DNA of 64,000 nt from Capillimicrobium parvum (GCF_021172045.1 NZ_CP087164.1:5394001-5458000); one strand, 5' to 3'. Counted from the first letter of the stretch, positions 49,684-59,995 are shown. Notes: generated from the sequence alone by a model not told the origin. Program-made: numbers and translations.

Positions 49684-50865
49684 GTGAAGGCGCTCGTCGT
49701 CGCCGAGTTCTACCCGTCCGAGCGCGACCCCGTGCTGGGGATCTGGGCGCACGAGCAGGCCGTCGCCGCGCGCGACGCCGGAGCCGAGGTCGAGGTCGTG
49801 GTGCTGCACCGGCTCGTCCCGCCGCGGACGTCCCTGCGCAACCGCAGCGCGCTGCACGAGCTCGGCCGGCGGCTGCGCGAGCCCCGCACCCAGCACCGCG
49901 ACGGCCTGCGCGTGACGTACGTGCCGTTCGTCTCGCCCCCCCGCGCGCGGGCGTACGCGCGCTGGGGCGCCTGGGCCGCCCCGCCGCTGGCCGCCGCCCT
50001 GCGCCGCATCCGCCGGCGCTTCCCGTTCGACGTCGTGCACGCCCACAACAGCGTGCCCGCCGGCCAGGCCGTCCTGCGCGCCCGCACCCGTGCGCCGCTC
50101 GTCCTCTCGGTCCACGGCCCCGACGTGCTCTTCGTCCCGCAGCAGGTGCCCGGCGGCGACGTGGCCGTACGGCACGCGCTCAGCGGGGCGCGGATCGTGC
50201 TCGCCAACTCGGAGGGCATCGCCAACCTCGTGCGCCGGCAGGGCGTCGGCGACGTGCGGGTCGTGCACCTCGGCACCGATCTGCCCGGCGGGATCGAGCA
50301 GAAGAGCGCCGAGACGATCGTCACCGTCGGCCACCTCGTCGCCCGCAAGCGCCACGCCGACGTCATACGGGCGCTCTGGCTGCTGCGCGAGCGCCACCCA
50401 GAGCTGCACTACCTCGTCATCGGCGACGGCCCCGAGCGCGGCAACCTCGAACGGCTCGCCGCCGACCTCGGCGTGCCCGTGCGCTTCACGGGCCAGCTCG
50501 AGCACGCGCAGGCACTGGGGCTCGCCCGGCGCTGCGCGCTGTTCGTCATGCCGAGCATCGACGAGGCCTTCGGCGTCGCCTACGTCGAGGCGATGGCCGG
50601 CGGCGTGCCGGCGATCGGCGCACGCGGCGAGCCCGGCCCCGAGGACATCGGCGACGGGCTCGTGCTCGTTCCGCCGGGCGACCCTGAGCGGCTGGCCGCG
50701 CAGATCGAGGACCTCGTCGCGGAGCCGCGCTACCTGCAGGAGCTGGGCGCCGTCGCGCGGGCGACCGTCGCCGAGCGCTTCACGTGGGCGCGCTGCGGCA
50801 CGGACACGGTCGCCGCCTACGAGGCCGCGCTGGGCGCCGAAGCCGGAGACAAGCGGGCGATTTGA
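49684..50865 (+). CDS. Glycosyltransferase family 4
   Basis: The 393-residue product starts KALVVAEFYPSERDPVLGIW, with FDVVHAHNSVPAGQAVLRAR and LVLSVHGPDVLFVPQQ as the acceptor-side motifs, VHLGTDLPGG at the hinge, VTVGHLVARKRHADVIRALW and YLVIGDGPERGNLERLAADL in the donor domain, and the end motif DEAFGVAYVEAMAGGVPAIG. GTG 49684 is the only reasonable start. It overlaps the next gene by four bases (TTGA), so two GT-B enzymes are made together. This is a clear retaining GT4 of the exopolysaccharide type; donor unknown. Confidence 0.9.
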   Translation: MKALVVAEFYPSERDPVLGIWAHEQAVAARDAGAEVEVVVLHRLVPPRTSLRNRSALHELGRRLREPRTQHRDGLRVTYVPFVSPPRARAYARWGAWAAPPLAAALRRIRRRFPFDVVHAHNSVPAGQAVLRARTRAPLVLSVHGPDVLFVPQQVPGGDVAVRHALSGARIVLANSEGIANLVRRQGVGDVRVVHLGTDLPGGIEQKSAETIVTVGHLVARKRHADVIRALWLLRERHPELHYLVIGDGPERGNLERLAADLGVPVRFTGQLEHAQALGLARRCALFVMPSIDEAFGVAYVEAMAGGVPAIGARGEPGPEDIGDGLVLVPPGDPERLAAQIEDLVAEPRYLQELGAVARATVAERFTWARCGTDTVAAYEAALGAEAGDKRAI

Positions 50866-51866
50866 AGCCGGTCCTGCTGGTGACCGGCCACGCGCCGGGC
50901 GACCGCGTGGCCCCGTTCGCCGCGCTGCACGAGCGCGAGTCCATCGAGGTCGCGCTGTTCGGCGGGCGCGACCGCCACGGCGCGGCGGGCCGCGCCGCCC
51001 TGCCCGTGCCGCACCGCACCGTCGGCCAGCGGGGCGTCTACGGGCTGGCCGCCGGCGGCCGCTACCGGGCGGTGATCGCCGGGCTCGGCGGTCGCGTCGC
51101 GCCGCTCGCCGCCGCGCTCGGCGCCCGCCGCGCCGGGATCCCGTTCGTCCTGTGGACGGGGCTGTGGGCGCACCCGCGCAGCGCCGCGCACCTCCTCTCC
51201 TACACCCCGACGCTCTGGCTGTACCGCAGCGCCGGCGCGGTGGTCACGTACGGACCCCACGTGTCCGAGTACGTCCGCCGCCGCGGGGCGCGCAACGTGC
51301 ACGTCGCCCCGCAGGCCGTCGACGCCGCGTTCTGGGGCGCGACGGTGCCCGGCCGGCGCGAGCGCGCGTTCCAGGTGCTGTTCGTCGGCCGGCCCGATCC
51401 CGAGAAGGGCCGCGCGGTGCTGCTCGACGCCTGGCCGGACGCCGTCTGCGTCGGCGACCCGCCCGTGCCGCCGGAGGAGGTGCGCAACTTCCTGGCGGGA
51501 TCGCACGTCCTGGTCGTAGCGTCGCTGCGGACCCGCACCTTCCGGGAGCCGTGGGGGCTCGTCGTCAACGAAGCCATGCACCAGCGCGTTGCAGTCATCG
51601 CCACCGACCAGGTCGGCGCCGCCGCCGGCGGCCTCCTGCGCCACGAGCGCACCGGGCTCGTCGTGCCCGCGGGCGATGCGGGCGCCCTGCGCGCCGCGAT
51701 CGAGCGCCTGCGCGACGACCCCGGCCTGCGCGAGCGCCTCGCCGCCGCCGGGGCCGCGGCCGTCGCCGCCCACACCCCGCAGGCCTGGGCGGGCGGCATG
51801 TCCGCGGCCCTGGCGAGCGTGGGCGCCGGCGCGCCGACCCCCCGAACCGAGCCGCTAGCGTCGTAG
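50862..51866 (+). CDS. Glycosyltransferase family 4
   Basis: A 334-residue protein translated from TTG 50862, coupled to the preceding gene. The acceptor half is shorter than usual: PVLLVTGHAPGDRVAPFAAL, PFVLWTGLWAHPRSAAHLL and VTYGPHVSEYVRRRG. The donor half has QVLFVGRPDPEKGRAVLLDA and the end motif FREPWGLVVNEAMHQRVAVI, a typical GT4 variant with E-P-W-G-L-V-V-N-E. The tail RTEPLAS runs to a TAG just ahead of the secreted-protein gene. It likely acts on the product of the neighbouring GT4. Confidence 0.85.
   Translation: MKPVLLVTGHAPGDRVAPFAALHERESIEVALFGGRDRHGAAGRAALPVPHRTVGQRGVYGLAAGGRYRAVIAGLGGRVAPLAAALGARRAGIPFVLWTGLWAHPRSAAHLLSYTPTLWLYRSAGAVVTYGPHVSEYVRRRGARNVHVAPQAVDAAFWGATVPGRRERAFQVLFVGRPDPEKGRAVLLDAWPDAVCVGDPPVPPEEVRNFLAGSHVLVVASLRTRTFREPWGLVVNEAMHQRVAVIATDQVGAAAGGLLRHERTGLVVPAGDAGALRAAIERLRDDPGLRERLAAAGAAAVAAHTPQAWAGGMSAALASVGAGAPTPRTEPLAS
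51856..51861 (+). promoter_or_regulatory. -10 box TAGCGT
   Basis: Ends 11 bases before ATG 51873 of the secreted protein and lies within the last codons of the GT4 gene. Confidence 0.4.
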
Positions 51867-51872
51867 GGCTTC

Positions 51873-52469
51873 ATGCGCAGGGCGTTCCTCCTCACCCTCC
51901 TGCTCGTGCTGCTTCCGGCTGCCGCCGCGCACGCCAGCGCCGCCCAGGTCATCCGGGACTGCACCGACGACGGCGTCCTCTCCGGCAGCTACAGCCAGAA
52001 GGAGCTGCGCTCGGCGCTCGCCAACCTGCCCAGCGACGTCGACGAGTACACCAACTGCCGCGACGTGATCCGCGCCGCGCAGCTCTCGGGCGGCAGCGGC
52101 AACGCCGGCGGGGGTGGCTCCACGACCGGCGGCGGGTCCACCGGCACCGGTGGCGGCGGCACCGGCGCCACGGGCACGACGAGCGGCGGCACCGGCGCCA
52201 CGGGTACCGCCCCCAAGCCGAAGACCGGCAGCTCGCCGGGCCCCTTCGGCGGCTTCTCGGGATATCCGGCGGACCCGGAGGCGGGCGCCACGAAGCGGGA
52301 GCTCGCGGCGGTCGGCGCCGCGCAGCACGCGCCGGCCGAGAACACGTCCGTGGCCGCGGCCACCCTGCCGGCGCCGCTCGTGGTCGCCCTGGCGCTCGGC
52401 GCGCTGGGACTGATCGTCCTCGGAGCCCTCGACCTTCGGCGCCGTGTCGTCGCACGCCGCGGCGCCTGA
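51873..52469 (+). CDS. Secreted protein with Cys pair, Gly/Thr-rich stalk and C-terminal anchor
   Basis: A 198-residue product. Signal peptide RRAFLLTLLLVLLPAAAAHA then SA, mature start AQVIRDCTDDGVLSGSYSQK, with a second Cys in EYTNCRDVIRAAQ, giving a small two-Cys domain at residues about 22-70. About 70 residues of Gly/Thr/Ser low complexity follow (GGGGSTTGGGSTGTGGGGTG), then a hydrophobic helix near the C terminus (LVVALALGALGLIVLGALDL) followed by RRRVVARRGA. The order signal - stalk - helix - basic tail matches the 37800 protein, and both adjoin an O-antigen ligase gene. It overlaps the ligase start by 26 bases. It may be a ligase acceptor or partner. Confidence 0.72.
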   Translation: MRRAFLLTLLLVLLPAAAAHASAAQVIRDCTDDGVLSGSYSQKELRSALANLPSDVDEYTNCRDVIRAAQLSGGSGNAGGGGSTTGGGSTGTGGGGTGATGTTSGGTGATGTAPKPKTGSSPGPFGGFSGYPADPEAGATKRELAAVGAAQHAPAENTSVAAATLPAPLVVALALGALGLIVLGALDLRRRVVARRGA

Positions 52470-54510
52470 CGCCGCGCTCGCGCCGGCCCGCGCCCTCGCC
52501 CTGCGCCGCCCGGGGGCGACCGCGTGGACGACGCTCGGCGTGGGCGCGCTGCTCACGCTCGTGGCGTTCGCCGCCAACGGCGGGCTGCGGCTCGGCGAGA
52601 CGACGACCGTCGAGATCGGGCTCCTGCTCGGCTGCGGGGTCGGCGGCGCCGGGGCGATCCTGGCCACGCCCGACCGCGGCCGCTGGTGGGGCGCCGGGGC
52701 GCTGGCCGCCTTCGCACTCTTCGCCGGCTGGACGCTCGTGTCGATCGTCTGGGCGGTGCAGCCGTCGGATGCCTGGGTCGAGGCGAACCGCACGCTGACC
52801 TACCTGGCGGTGTTCGCCGCCTCGCTCGCGTTCGTGCGCGTCGCGCCGCGCCAGTGGGAGGGCGTGCTCGGCGGGATCGTGCTGGCCACGGTCGTCGTCT
52901 CCGGCTACGCCTTGGTGACGAAGGTGTTCCCGGGGACGCTCAGCGCCGATGAGCTCTACGCCCGCCTGCGCGCCCCGTTCGGCTACTGGAACGCGACCGG
53001 CCTCTTCGCCGCGCTCGGGATCCCCGCCTGCGTCTGGCTCGGCGCGCGCCGGCACGGCTACGGCCCGCTCTCGGCGCTCGCCTTCCCCGCGCTCGGCGTC
53101 CTGCTCGTCGCGGTGCTGCTGGCCTACTCGCGCGGCGCGCTGCTCGCCCTCGCCCTCGGCCTGATCTTCTGGTTCGCGGTCGTGCCGCTGCGCGTGCGCG
53201 GCGCGGCGGTGCTGCTCATCGGCGCGGCCGGTGCGGTGCCGGTGGCGCTGTGGGCGTTCGCGCGTGACGGGCTGACCACCGACCGCCTGTCCACCGACCT
53301 GCGCGCGCCTTCCGGCCACGAGCTCGGCGTGCTGCTGGTCGTGATGGTCGGGCTGCTGCTCGCGGTGGGCCTGTGGGTGAGCTTCCGGGAGTCGCGCGAT
53401 TCGCTGAGCCGGATCGCCCGCCGCCGCATCGGCGTGACGCTCCTCGTCTGCCTGGCGCTCGTGCCGGTCGGCGTCGCCGCCTACCTCGCGACGACCGACC
53501 GCGGGCTGTTCGGCTCGATCTCGCACGGCTGGACGACGCTGACCGACCCGCACGCCACGACGCCGCCCAACGACCCCAGCCGCCTGACCGCGGTGGGCTC
53601 GGTGCGCTCGCGCTACTGGAACGAGGCGCTCAAGGCGTTCAAGGACCACCCGGTGCTCGGCGTCGGCGCCGAGGGCTACGCGACGGCCCGCGCGTTCTAC
53701 CGCGACGACACGCTCGAGGTGCGCCACGCCCACGGCTTCGTCGTGCAGACGCTGGCCGACCTGGGAATCGTGGGCCTGGCGCTCGCGCTGCTGGCGCTGG
53801 GCGCGTGGCTGTACGCCGCCGCGCGCGCGACCGGCCTGCGCGAACGCGACCGAGGCCGCCGCTACGGCCCGGAGCGCATCGGCCTGCTGACGATGGTGTC
53901 GATCGTCGTCGTCTACGGCGTGCACTCGTTCGTCGACTGGACGTGGTTCATCCCCGGCTGCACCGTCCTCGCGCTGCTGTGCAGCGGCTGGGTCGCGGGC
54001 CGCGGGCCGCTGCGCCAGCCGCCGCCGGACCCGCCGCCTCTGCGCGGGCCGCGCGCCTGGCTGCGCGAGCGCCCGGCGGTCGCGGCCGCGCTGCTGGCCC
54101 TCGTCACGGCGGTGGGCGTCGCGTGGGCGGTGTGGCAGCCGCTGCGCTCGCTGGACGCGACGAACGCGGCCCTGGCCAAGCTCGAGTCCGGCGACCTGGT
54201 CGGCGCGCAGCGCGACGCGCGGACCGCCGGCGACCGAAACCCGCTCTCGCTCGAGCCGCTGAGCGTTCTCGCCGTCGCCCAGAGCCGCGCGGGCGACCAG
54301 CAGGCGGCGCTGCAGACGCTGCAGCGCGAGGTGCGCCTGCAGCCGAGCAACCCGGAGCCGTGGCTGCGCCTGGGCGACTTCCAGTTCAACAAGCTCCACC
54401 AACCGGCCGAGGCGCTGAAGTCCGTGCGCACCGCGCTGTACCTGGACCCGCACAACCCGCAGACGATCGGCGCGTACATCGTCGTGCTGCGGGCCACGCA
54501 GAAGGGCTGA
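52444..54510 (+). CDS. O-antigen ligase/polymerase family (Wzy_C) membrane protein with TPR tail
   Basis: A 688-residue protein from GTG 52444. About 12 membrane segments run from residue 25 to about 560. The large loop contains RYWNEALKAFKDHPVLGVGA and RHAHGFVVQTLADLGIVGLA, including the conserved R..YW..A...F..HP..G.G and H...L....E/D.G patterns of the WaaL/Wzy family. The last 110 residues hold TPR-like repeats (GDQQAALQTLQREVRLQPSN; AEALKSVRTALYLDPHNP). It is a paralogue of 35813-37747 and likely joins finished glycans to a carrier outside the membrane. Translationally coupled to the preceding secreted protein. Confidence 0.87.
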   Translation: MSSHAAAPDAALAPARALALRRPGATAWTTLGVGALLTLVAFAANGGLRLGETTTVEIGLLLGCGVGGAGAILATPDRGRWWGAGALAAFALFAGWTLVSIVWAVQPSDAWVEANRTLTYLAVFAASLAFVRVAPRQWEGVLGGIVLATVVVSGYALVTKVFPGTLSADELYARLRAPFGYWNATGLFAALGIPACVWLGARRHGYGPLSALAFPALGVLLVAVLLAYSRGALLALALGLIFWFAVVPLRVRGAAVLLIGAAGAVPVALWAFARDGLTTDRLSTDLRAPSGHELGVLLVVMVGLLLAVGLWVSFRESRDSLSRIARRRIGVTLLVCLALVPVGVAAYLATTDRGLFGSISHGWTTLTDPHATTPPNDPSRLTAVGSVRSRYWNEALKAFKDHPVLGVGAEGYATARAFYRDDTLEVRHAHGFVVQTLADLGIVGLALALLALGAWLYAAARATGLRERDRGRRYGPERIGLLTMVSIVVVYGVHSFVDWTWFIPGCTVLALLCSGWVAGRGPLRQPPPDPPPLRGPRAWLRERPAVAAALLALVTAVGVAWAVWQPLRSLDATNAALAKLESGDLVGAQRDARTAGDRNPLSLEPLSVLAVAQSRAGDQQAALQTLQREVRLQPSNPEPWLRLGDFQFNKLHQPAEALKSVRTALYLDPHNPQTIGAYIVVLRATQKG

Positions 54511-54517
54511 GCGGGCG

Positions 54518-55126
54518 CTACCAGCGCCCGCGGACGGCCGCCAGCCAGAGCGTCCGGCCGTCGGCCTCGATCTCGACCGCCTCGAAGCCGAGGTCCTCGA
54601 CGACCTCGCGCAGCGAGCGCTCGTTGAAGAAGCGGACGTGGTCGGCGCGCGGCTCGAAGTGCTCGGCGAACGCCTCCGGATCCGCGGCGAGGCGCTGCAG
54701 CAGCTGCGGCGGATGGTCGGGCGTCGTCAGCAGCAGGCGGCCGCCGGAGGGCAGCACGCGGCGCACCTCGCTCAGCCAGCCGGCGACGTCGACGACGTGC
54801 TCGACGACCTCGCCGGCCCAGACGACGTCGACCGCCGCGTCGTCGAGGACGAGCGCTCCTTCGAGCGGCGCGTGCCGGAACGTGAGGCCCGGGTGGCGCT
54901 CGCGCGCGCGGCGCAGCGGCTCGCCGACGACGTCGACGCCGACCGGCTGCGCGCCTGCGGCGGCAAGCGCCGCGGTGAAGTCCCCCTCGCCGCAGCCGAG
55001 GTCCAGAACCGGCTCGCCGGGACGCACGCGCGCGAGCAGCCAGTCGCGGCGCTCCGCGAAGCGCTCGGGCTGCGTTCCCGGCGGGATCAAGGCCCAGAGC
55101 GCCTCGAGCAGCTCGGCATGGCTCAC
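54518..55126 (-). CDS. Class I SAM-dependent methyltransferase
   Basis: A 202-residue protein from GTG 55126, which lies eight bases after a TAGCGT box; the longer open frame upstream is Arg-rich and overlaps a divergent promoter, so it is rejected. Motifs: EPVLDLGCGEGDFTAALAAA (I), PVGVDVVGEPLRRARERHPG (ribose site), VDVVWAGEVVEHVVDVAGWL (IV) and GGRLLLTTPDHPP (post-IV). A Methyltransf_11/23 protein, likely modifying a glycan or lipid. It is convergent with the ligase (seven bases) and divergent from the GT4 at 55183. Confidence 0.86.
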   Translation of the reverse strand: MSHAELLEALWALIPPGTQPERFAERRDWLLARVRPGEPVLDLGCGEGDFTAALAAAGAQPVGVDVVGEPLRRARERHPGLTFRHAPLEGALVLDDAAVDVVWAGEVVEHVVDVAGWLSEVRRVLPSGGRLLLTTPDHPPQLLQRLAADPEAFAEHFEPRADHVRFFNERSLREVVEDLGFEAVEIEADGRTLWLAAVRGRW

Positions 55127-55134
55127 GCCGGCGA

Positions 55135-55140
55135 ACGCTA
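55135..55140 (-). promoter_or_regulatory. -10 box TAGCGT (leaderless)
   Basis: Ends eight bases before GTG 55126 on the minus strand and decides the start of the methyltransferase gene. Confidence 0.55.
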
Positions 55141-55169
55141 CCCGCCCGCCACCGCGCGACGATTGGAAG

Positions 55170-55175
55170 TACGCT
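55170..55175 (+). promoter_or_regulatory. -10 box TACGCT (leaderless)
   Basis: Ends seven bases before GTG 55183 and is divergent from the methyltransferase box 29 bases away. Confidence 0.6.
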
Positions 55176-55182
55176 AGAGCAC

Positions 55183-56157
55183 GTGAGGGTGGCCTTCGAC
55201 TCCCGTCCCGCCACGGACGGTGGAGGGATCGGCCGGTACGCGCGCTGCGTGCTCGCCGGCCTGCGCGAGACCGCGCCGTCCGGTGCGGAGATCGTCGAGA
55301 CCCACCGGCCACGACGCGCCGACCTCTTCCACTCGCCGTGGTTGGACGGCGCGCCGCTGCGCCCGTCGATCCCCACCGTCGTGACGCTCCACGACCTGCA
55401 CCAGATCAAGCGCCGCGGCGAGTACCTGCGCTCGGGCGTGCGCTCGAAGCTGCGCTATCTCGCCGTCCAGCGCGCGACGCGCGTGATCGTGCCGACGGAG
55501 GCGGTGGCGGCCGACGTCGTCGAGCACCTCCGCGTCGCACGCCAGGCCATCAGCGTCATCCCCGAGGCCGCGGCCCGCACGCTGACGGCGCGCCCGCCCG
55601 ACGTGGTCGCCCAGGCGCGCAAGCGCTACGGCCTGCCGCAGGACTACCTGCTCTGGGTCGGCGGGCTCGAGCATCCCGATCCCCGCAAGCGCGTGGCGGA
55701 CCTCGCCGGCGCGCCCCGCACGCTGCCGCTCGTGCTCGTCGGCTCGACGAGCCGGTGGGCCGAGGAACTGCCGGACGTGACGCTCACCGGGCACGTGCCC
55801 GACGACGACCTCGCGGCCATCTACAGCGGCGCCCGCGCGCTCGTCATCCCCTCCGACGACGAGGGCTTCGGGCTGCCCGCCGTGGAGGCGCTCGCCTGCG
55901 GCACGCCGGTCGTGGCGAGCGACGTCCCCGCGCTGCGCGAGGTGCTCGCCGGCCGCGCGACGTTCGTCGGCATCGACGACGTCGCCGGCCTGCTGGCCGC
56001 CGCCGAACGGGTCGAGCGCCCGGCGCCGCCGCCGCCGAGATGGAGCTGGAACGACGCCGCCCTCGCCACGTGGGACGTCTACCGCGAGGCGATCGCCGCG
56101 ACCACGGCGCCGGCCACCCTGCGCCCGCGCCGACGACCGGCGCGCCCCGTCGGCTGA
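55183..56157 (+). CDS. Glycosyltransferase family 4 (mannosyltransferase-like)
   Basis: A 324-residue protein, shorter than most GT4 enzymes because the acceptor half is compact: RVAFDSRPATDGGGIGRYAR (Gly-rich acceptor loop), LFHSPWLDGAPL, VVTLHDLHQIKRRGEY. The donor half has LLWVGGLEHPDPRKRVADLA, PLVLVGSTSRWAEEL, LTGHVPDDDLAAIYSGARAL and the end motif DEGFGLPAVEALACGTPVVA. This set is close to mannosyl/rhamnosyltransferases of the WbdB/MtfB-like group. It is the rightmost glycosyltransferase of the locus and ends five bases from the convergent zinc-ribbon gene. GTG 55183 follows a TACGCT box by seven bases. Confidence 0.87.
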   Translation: MRVAFDSRPATDGGGIGRYARCVLAGLRETAPSGAEIVETHRPRRADLFHSPWLDGAPLRPSIPTVVTLHDLHQIKRRGEYLRSGVRSKLRYLAVQRATRVIVPTEAVAADVVEHLRVARQAISVIPEAAARTLTARPPDVVAQARKRYGLPQDYLLWVGGLEHPDPRKRVADLAGAPRTLPLVLVGSTSRWAEELPDVTLTGHVPDDDLAAIYSGARALVIPSDDEGFGLPAVEALACGTPVVASDVPALREVLAGRATFVGIDDVAGLLAAAERVERPAPPPPRWSWNDAALATWDVYREAIAATTAPATLRPRRRPARPVG

Positions 56158-56161
56158 GCCC

Positions 56162-56689
56162 CTACGACCCGGGCGGCCGCAGCATCAGCTGGAGCTCGAG
56201 CATCTCGTCGCGCTTGAGGGCGGTGACGACCAGCTCCTCGCCGCCGGCGCAGTGCACCTCGAGCCGGCTGCGACCCAGCCGCCGTGAGACCTCGGTCCCG
56301 AGCACGTGGCTGAGGTCGTTCTCGAAGCGCAGGCGGTGGCGCTTGCCGACGCCCTCGAGGAGGAACAGCCGCGTGCTCGTCACGACGACGATCCCGTCGA
56401 TGCCGTTGACGCTGCCGAAGCGAAAGAAGCCGACGACCTCGTCGGACCCGAGGTGCCCGCCCGCCGCGTCGATGATCTGCTGAGGGGTCGTGTTGCGCGG
56501 CTTACGGCGCACGAGCAGCCCGCCCAGGATGCTCGGCTCGTCCTCGAGGTCGGCCGGCGGCGGCGTGGCGGCCGCGGTCTCGCCCCGGTCGAAGCGATAG
56601 CCGCAGAAGCGGCACTTGCGCGCGGCCTCGAGCACCTCCTCGGCGCAGTCCGGGCAGATCTTCGTGGGGCGGTCGGCGGCGTCGCTCAC
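56162..56689 (-). CDS. Zinc-ribbon plus PH-like domain protein
   Basis: A 175-residue protein from GTG 56689. The head KICPDCAEEVLEAARKCRFC with Cys 12, 15, 26 and 29 is a UPF0547-type zinc ribbon. A linker (PPPADLEDEPSILGGLLVRR) leads to a domain of about 100 residues with IDGIVVVTSTRLFLLEGVGK, LRFENDLSHVLGTEVSRRLG and LEVHCAGGEELVVTALKR, a beta-rich pattern like bacterial PH (bPH/GRAM) domains. It may bind membranes or lipids. It marks the right edge of the glycan locus and is divergent from the GPP34 gene. Confidence 0.72.
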   Translation of the reverse strand: MSDAADRPTKICPDCAEEVLEAARKCRFCGYRFDRGETAAATPPPADLEDEPSILGGLLVRRKPRNTTPQQIIDAAGGHLGSDEVVGFFRFGSVNGIDGIVVVTSTRLFLLEGVGKRHRLRFENDLSHVLGTEVSRRLGRSRLEVHCAGGEELVVTALKRDEMLELQLMLRPPGS

Positions 56690-56756
56690 GGCGCAGCAGA
56701 TGTTCTCACGGGACGCGCCCGTGGCCCATCCACCCCGAGCGGGCGGCGCGAATCGG

Positions 56757-56762
56757 TAGCCT
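56757..56762 (+). promoter_or_regulatory. -10 box TAGCCT (leaderless)
   Basis: Ends six bases before ATG 56769, the tightest spacing in the set. Confidence 0.6.
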
Positions 56763-56768
56763 CGTCGG

Positions 56769-57440
56769 ATGGAGCTCATCCTCGCCGAGCAGACGCTCCT
56801 GATCGCGCTCGACGACGAGAAGGGACGCGACTCGACCTCGTGGGGGAGCGACCCCGGCCTGGCCGCCGCCCTGCTGCTCGACCTCGCCCGCCACGAGCTC
56901 GTCGTGGTCGACGCGGACGGCAGGCTCGCCGCCGTCGACGGGCCACCGCCGGGCCACGAGCTGTTGCGCGAGGCCCATGCCGCCATCCTCGGCTCGGAGC
57001 GGCGACGCAACGCCAAGGGCTGGGTGGGCCGGCTGCCGCACGAGCTCAAGCCGCTGCGCACGCGCCTGGCCCGCGGCCTCGTCGAGCGCGGCATCCTCAC
57101 CGAGCAGCGCACCAAGTTCCTCGGCCTGCTTCCGACGACGCGCTTCCCGGCGGCGGACGAGCGCCCGGAGCGCGAGCTGCGCGAGCGCCTGCACCAGGTG
57201 CTCGTCGAAGGCCGCGAGCCGTCCGAGGACGAGGCGCTGCTCATCGGACTGCTCGAGCCGCTGGAACTGATCGACACGGTGGTGGAGCGCGACGAGCGGC
57301 GCGCCGCGCGCAAGCGGGCCAAGGCGGTCGCCGAGCAGGGCATCGCGGGCCGGGCGGTGCGCGACGCGGTCGCGTCCGTGCAGGCGGCGGTCATCGCCGC
57401 GGTGGTGGCGTCGAGCGTCGCCGCCACGTCGTCGACCTGA
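56769..57440 (+). CDS. GPP34 (GOLPH3/Vps74-like) family protein
   Basis: The 223-residue product has the family pattern: LILAEQTLLIALDDEKGRDS at the N terminus, LAAALLLDLARHELVVVDAD, LPHELKPLRTRLARGLVERG with ILTEQRTKFLGLLPTTRFPA (the conserved beta-hairpin strand), then a helical C-terminal half. Eukaryotic GOLPH3 binds phosphatidylinositol-4-phosphate and holds glycosyltransferases in the Golgi; bacterial GPP34 proteins are common in actinobacteria and their role is poorly known. Position beside a glycosyltransferase locus is suggestive but it faces away from it. ATG 56769 is leaderless. Confidence 0.88.
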   Translation: MELILAEQTLLIALDDEKGRDSTSWGSDPGLAAALLLDLARHELVVVDADGRLAAVDGPPPGHELLREAHAAILGSERRRNAKGWVGRLPHELKPLRTRLARGLVERGILTEQRTKFLGLLPTTRFPAADERPERELRERLHQVLVEGREPSEDEALLIGLLEPLELIDTVVERDERRAARKRAKAVAEQGIAGRAVRDAVASVQAAVIAAVVASSVAATSST

Positions 57441-57562
57441 GCGGCGCCGGCGCCGGCGCCCGTGCCCGTGCCCGCGGCGAGCGCGCCACAGCCGCGCAGA
57501 CCTGACGGCGCCTACGACGGGGACGTGCCGGACGCGGGCTCGCCGCGGCGGATCGCGGGTAG

Positions 57563-59551
<1,989 letters not shown>

Positions 59552-59555
<4 letters not shown>

Positions 59556-59995
59556 AGCGGTCCGACGCTCTCGCCTCGCTCTCGCGCGACCACCACCACG
59601 CGCTGGTCGCCGCGCAGCGCCTGCGCCGGGCCGGCCCGGAGACCGCCGCGGCGGCGCGCGCGGCGTTCCTCGAGTTCTGGACGACCGACGGGCGCCGGCA
59701 CTTCCGCCTCGAGGAGGAGATCCTGCTGCCGGCCTACGCCGCGTTCGGCGACGCGCACCACCCGCTCGTGCTCAAGGCGCTCGGCGAGCACGTCGAGATC
59801 CGGCAGCGGGCGGACGCGCTGACGGCCGCCGCCGAGCCCGGGGTCGACGCGCTGCACGACCTGGGCGAGCGTCTCGCCGCCCATGTCCGGCTCGAGGAGC
59901 GGCAGCTCTTCGTGCTCATCGAGGAGGCGATGCCCGCGCAGCCGCTCGCGGCGGTCGCCGCGGCAATCGAGCGGGCGGAGCGCGACGGGGCGTGA
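59552..59995 (+). CDS. Hemerythrin-like HHE protein
   Basis: A 147-residue protein from GTG 59552. His and acidic residues fall in the four-helix hemerythrin pattern: SLSRDHHHALVAAQRL, RRHFRLEEEILLPAY, LGEHVEIRQRADAL and LAAHVRLEERQLFVLIEE, giving the H...HxxxE...H...HxxxE/D set for a di-iron site. Such proteins bind oxygen, nitric oxide or iron, or sense redox state. It overlaps both the exporter upstream and selD downstream by four bases, so three genes are translationally chained. Role in this operon unknown. Confidence 0.85.

Noticed and set aside
52100-52215. Repetitive Gly/Thr codons resembling a tandem repeat or CRISPR-like array
   Set aside because: The repeats are irregular, in frame and without spacers of constant length. 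They are the low-complexity stalk of the secreted protein.
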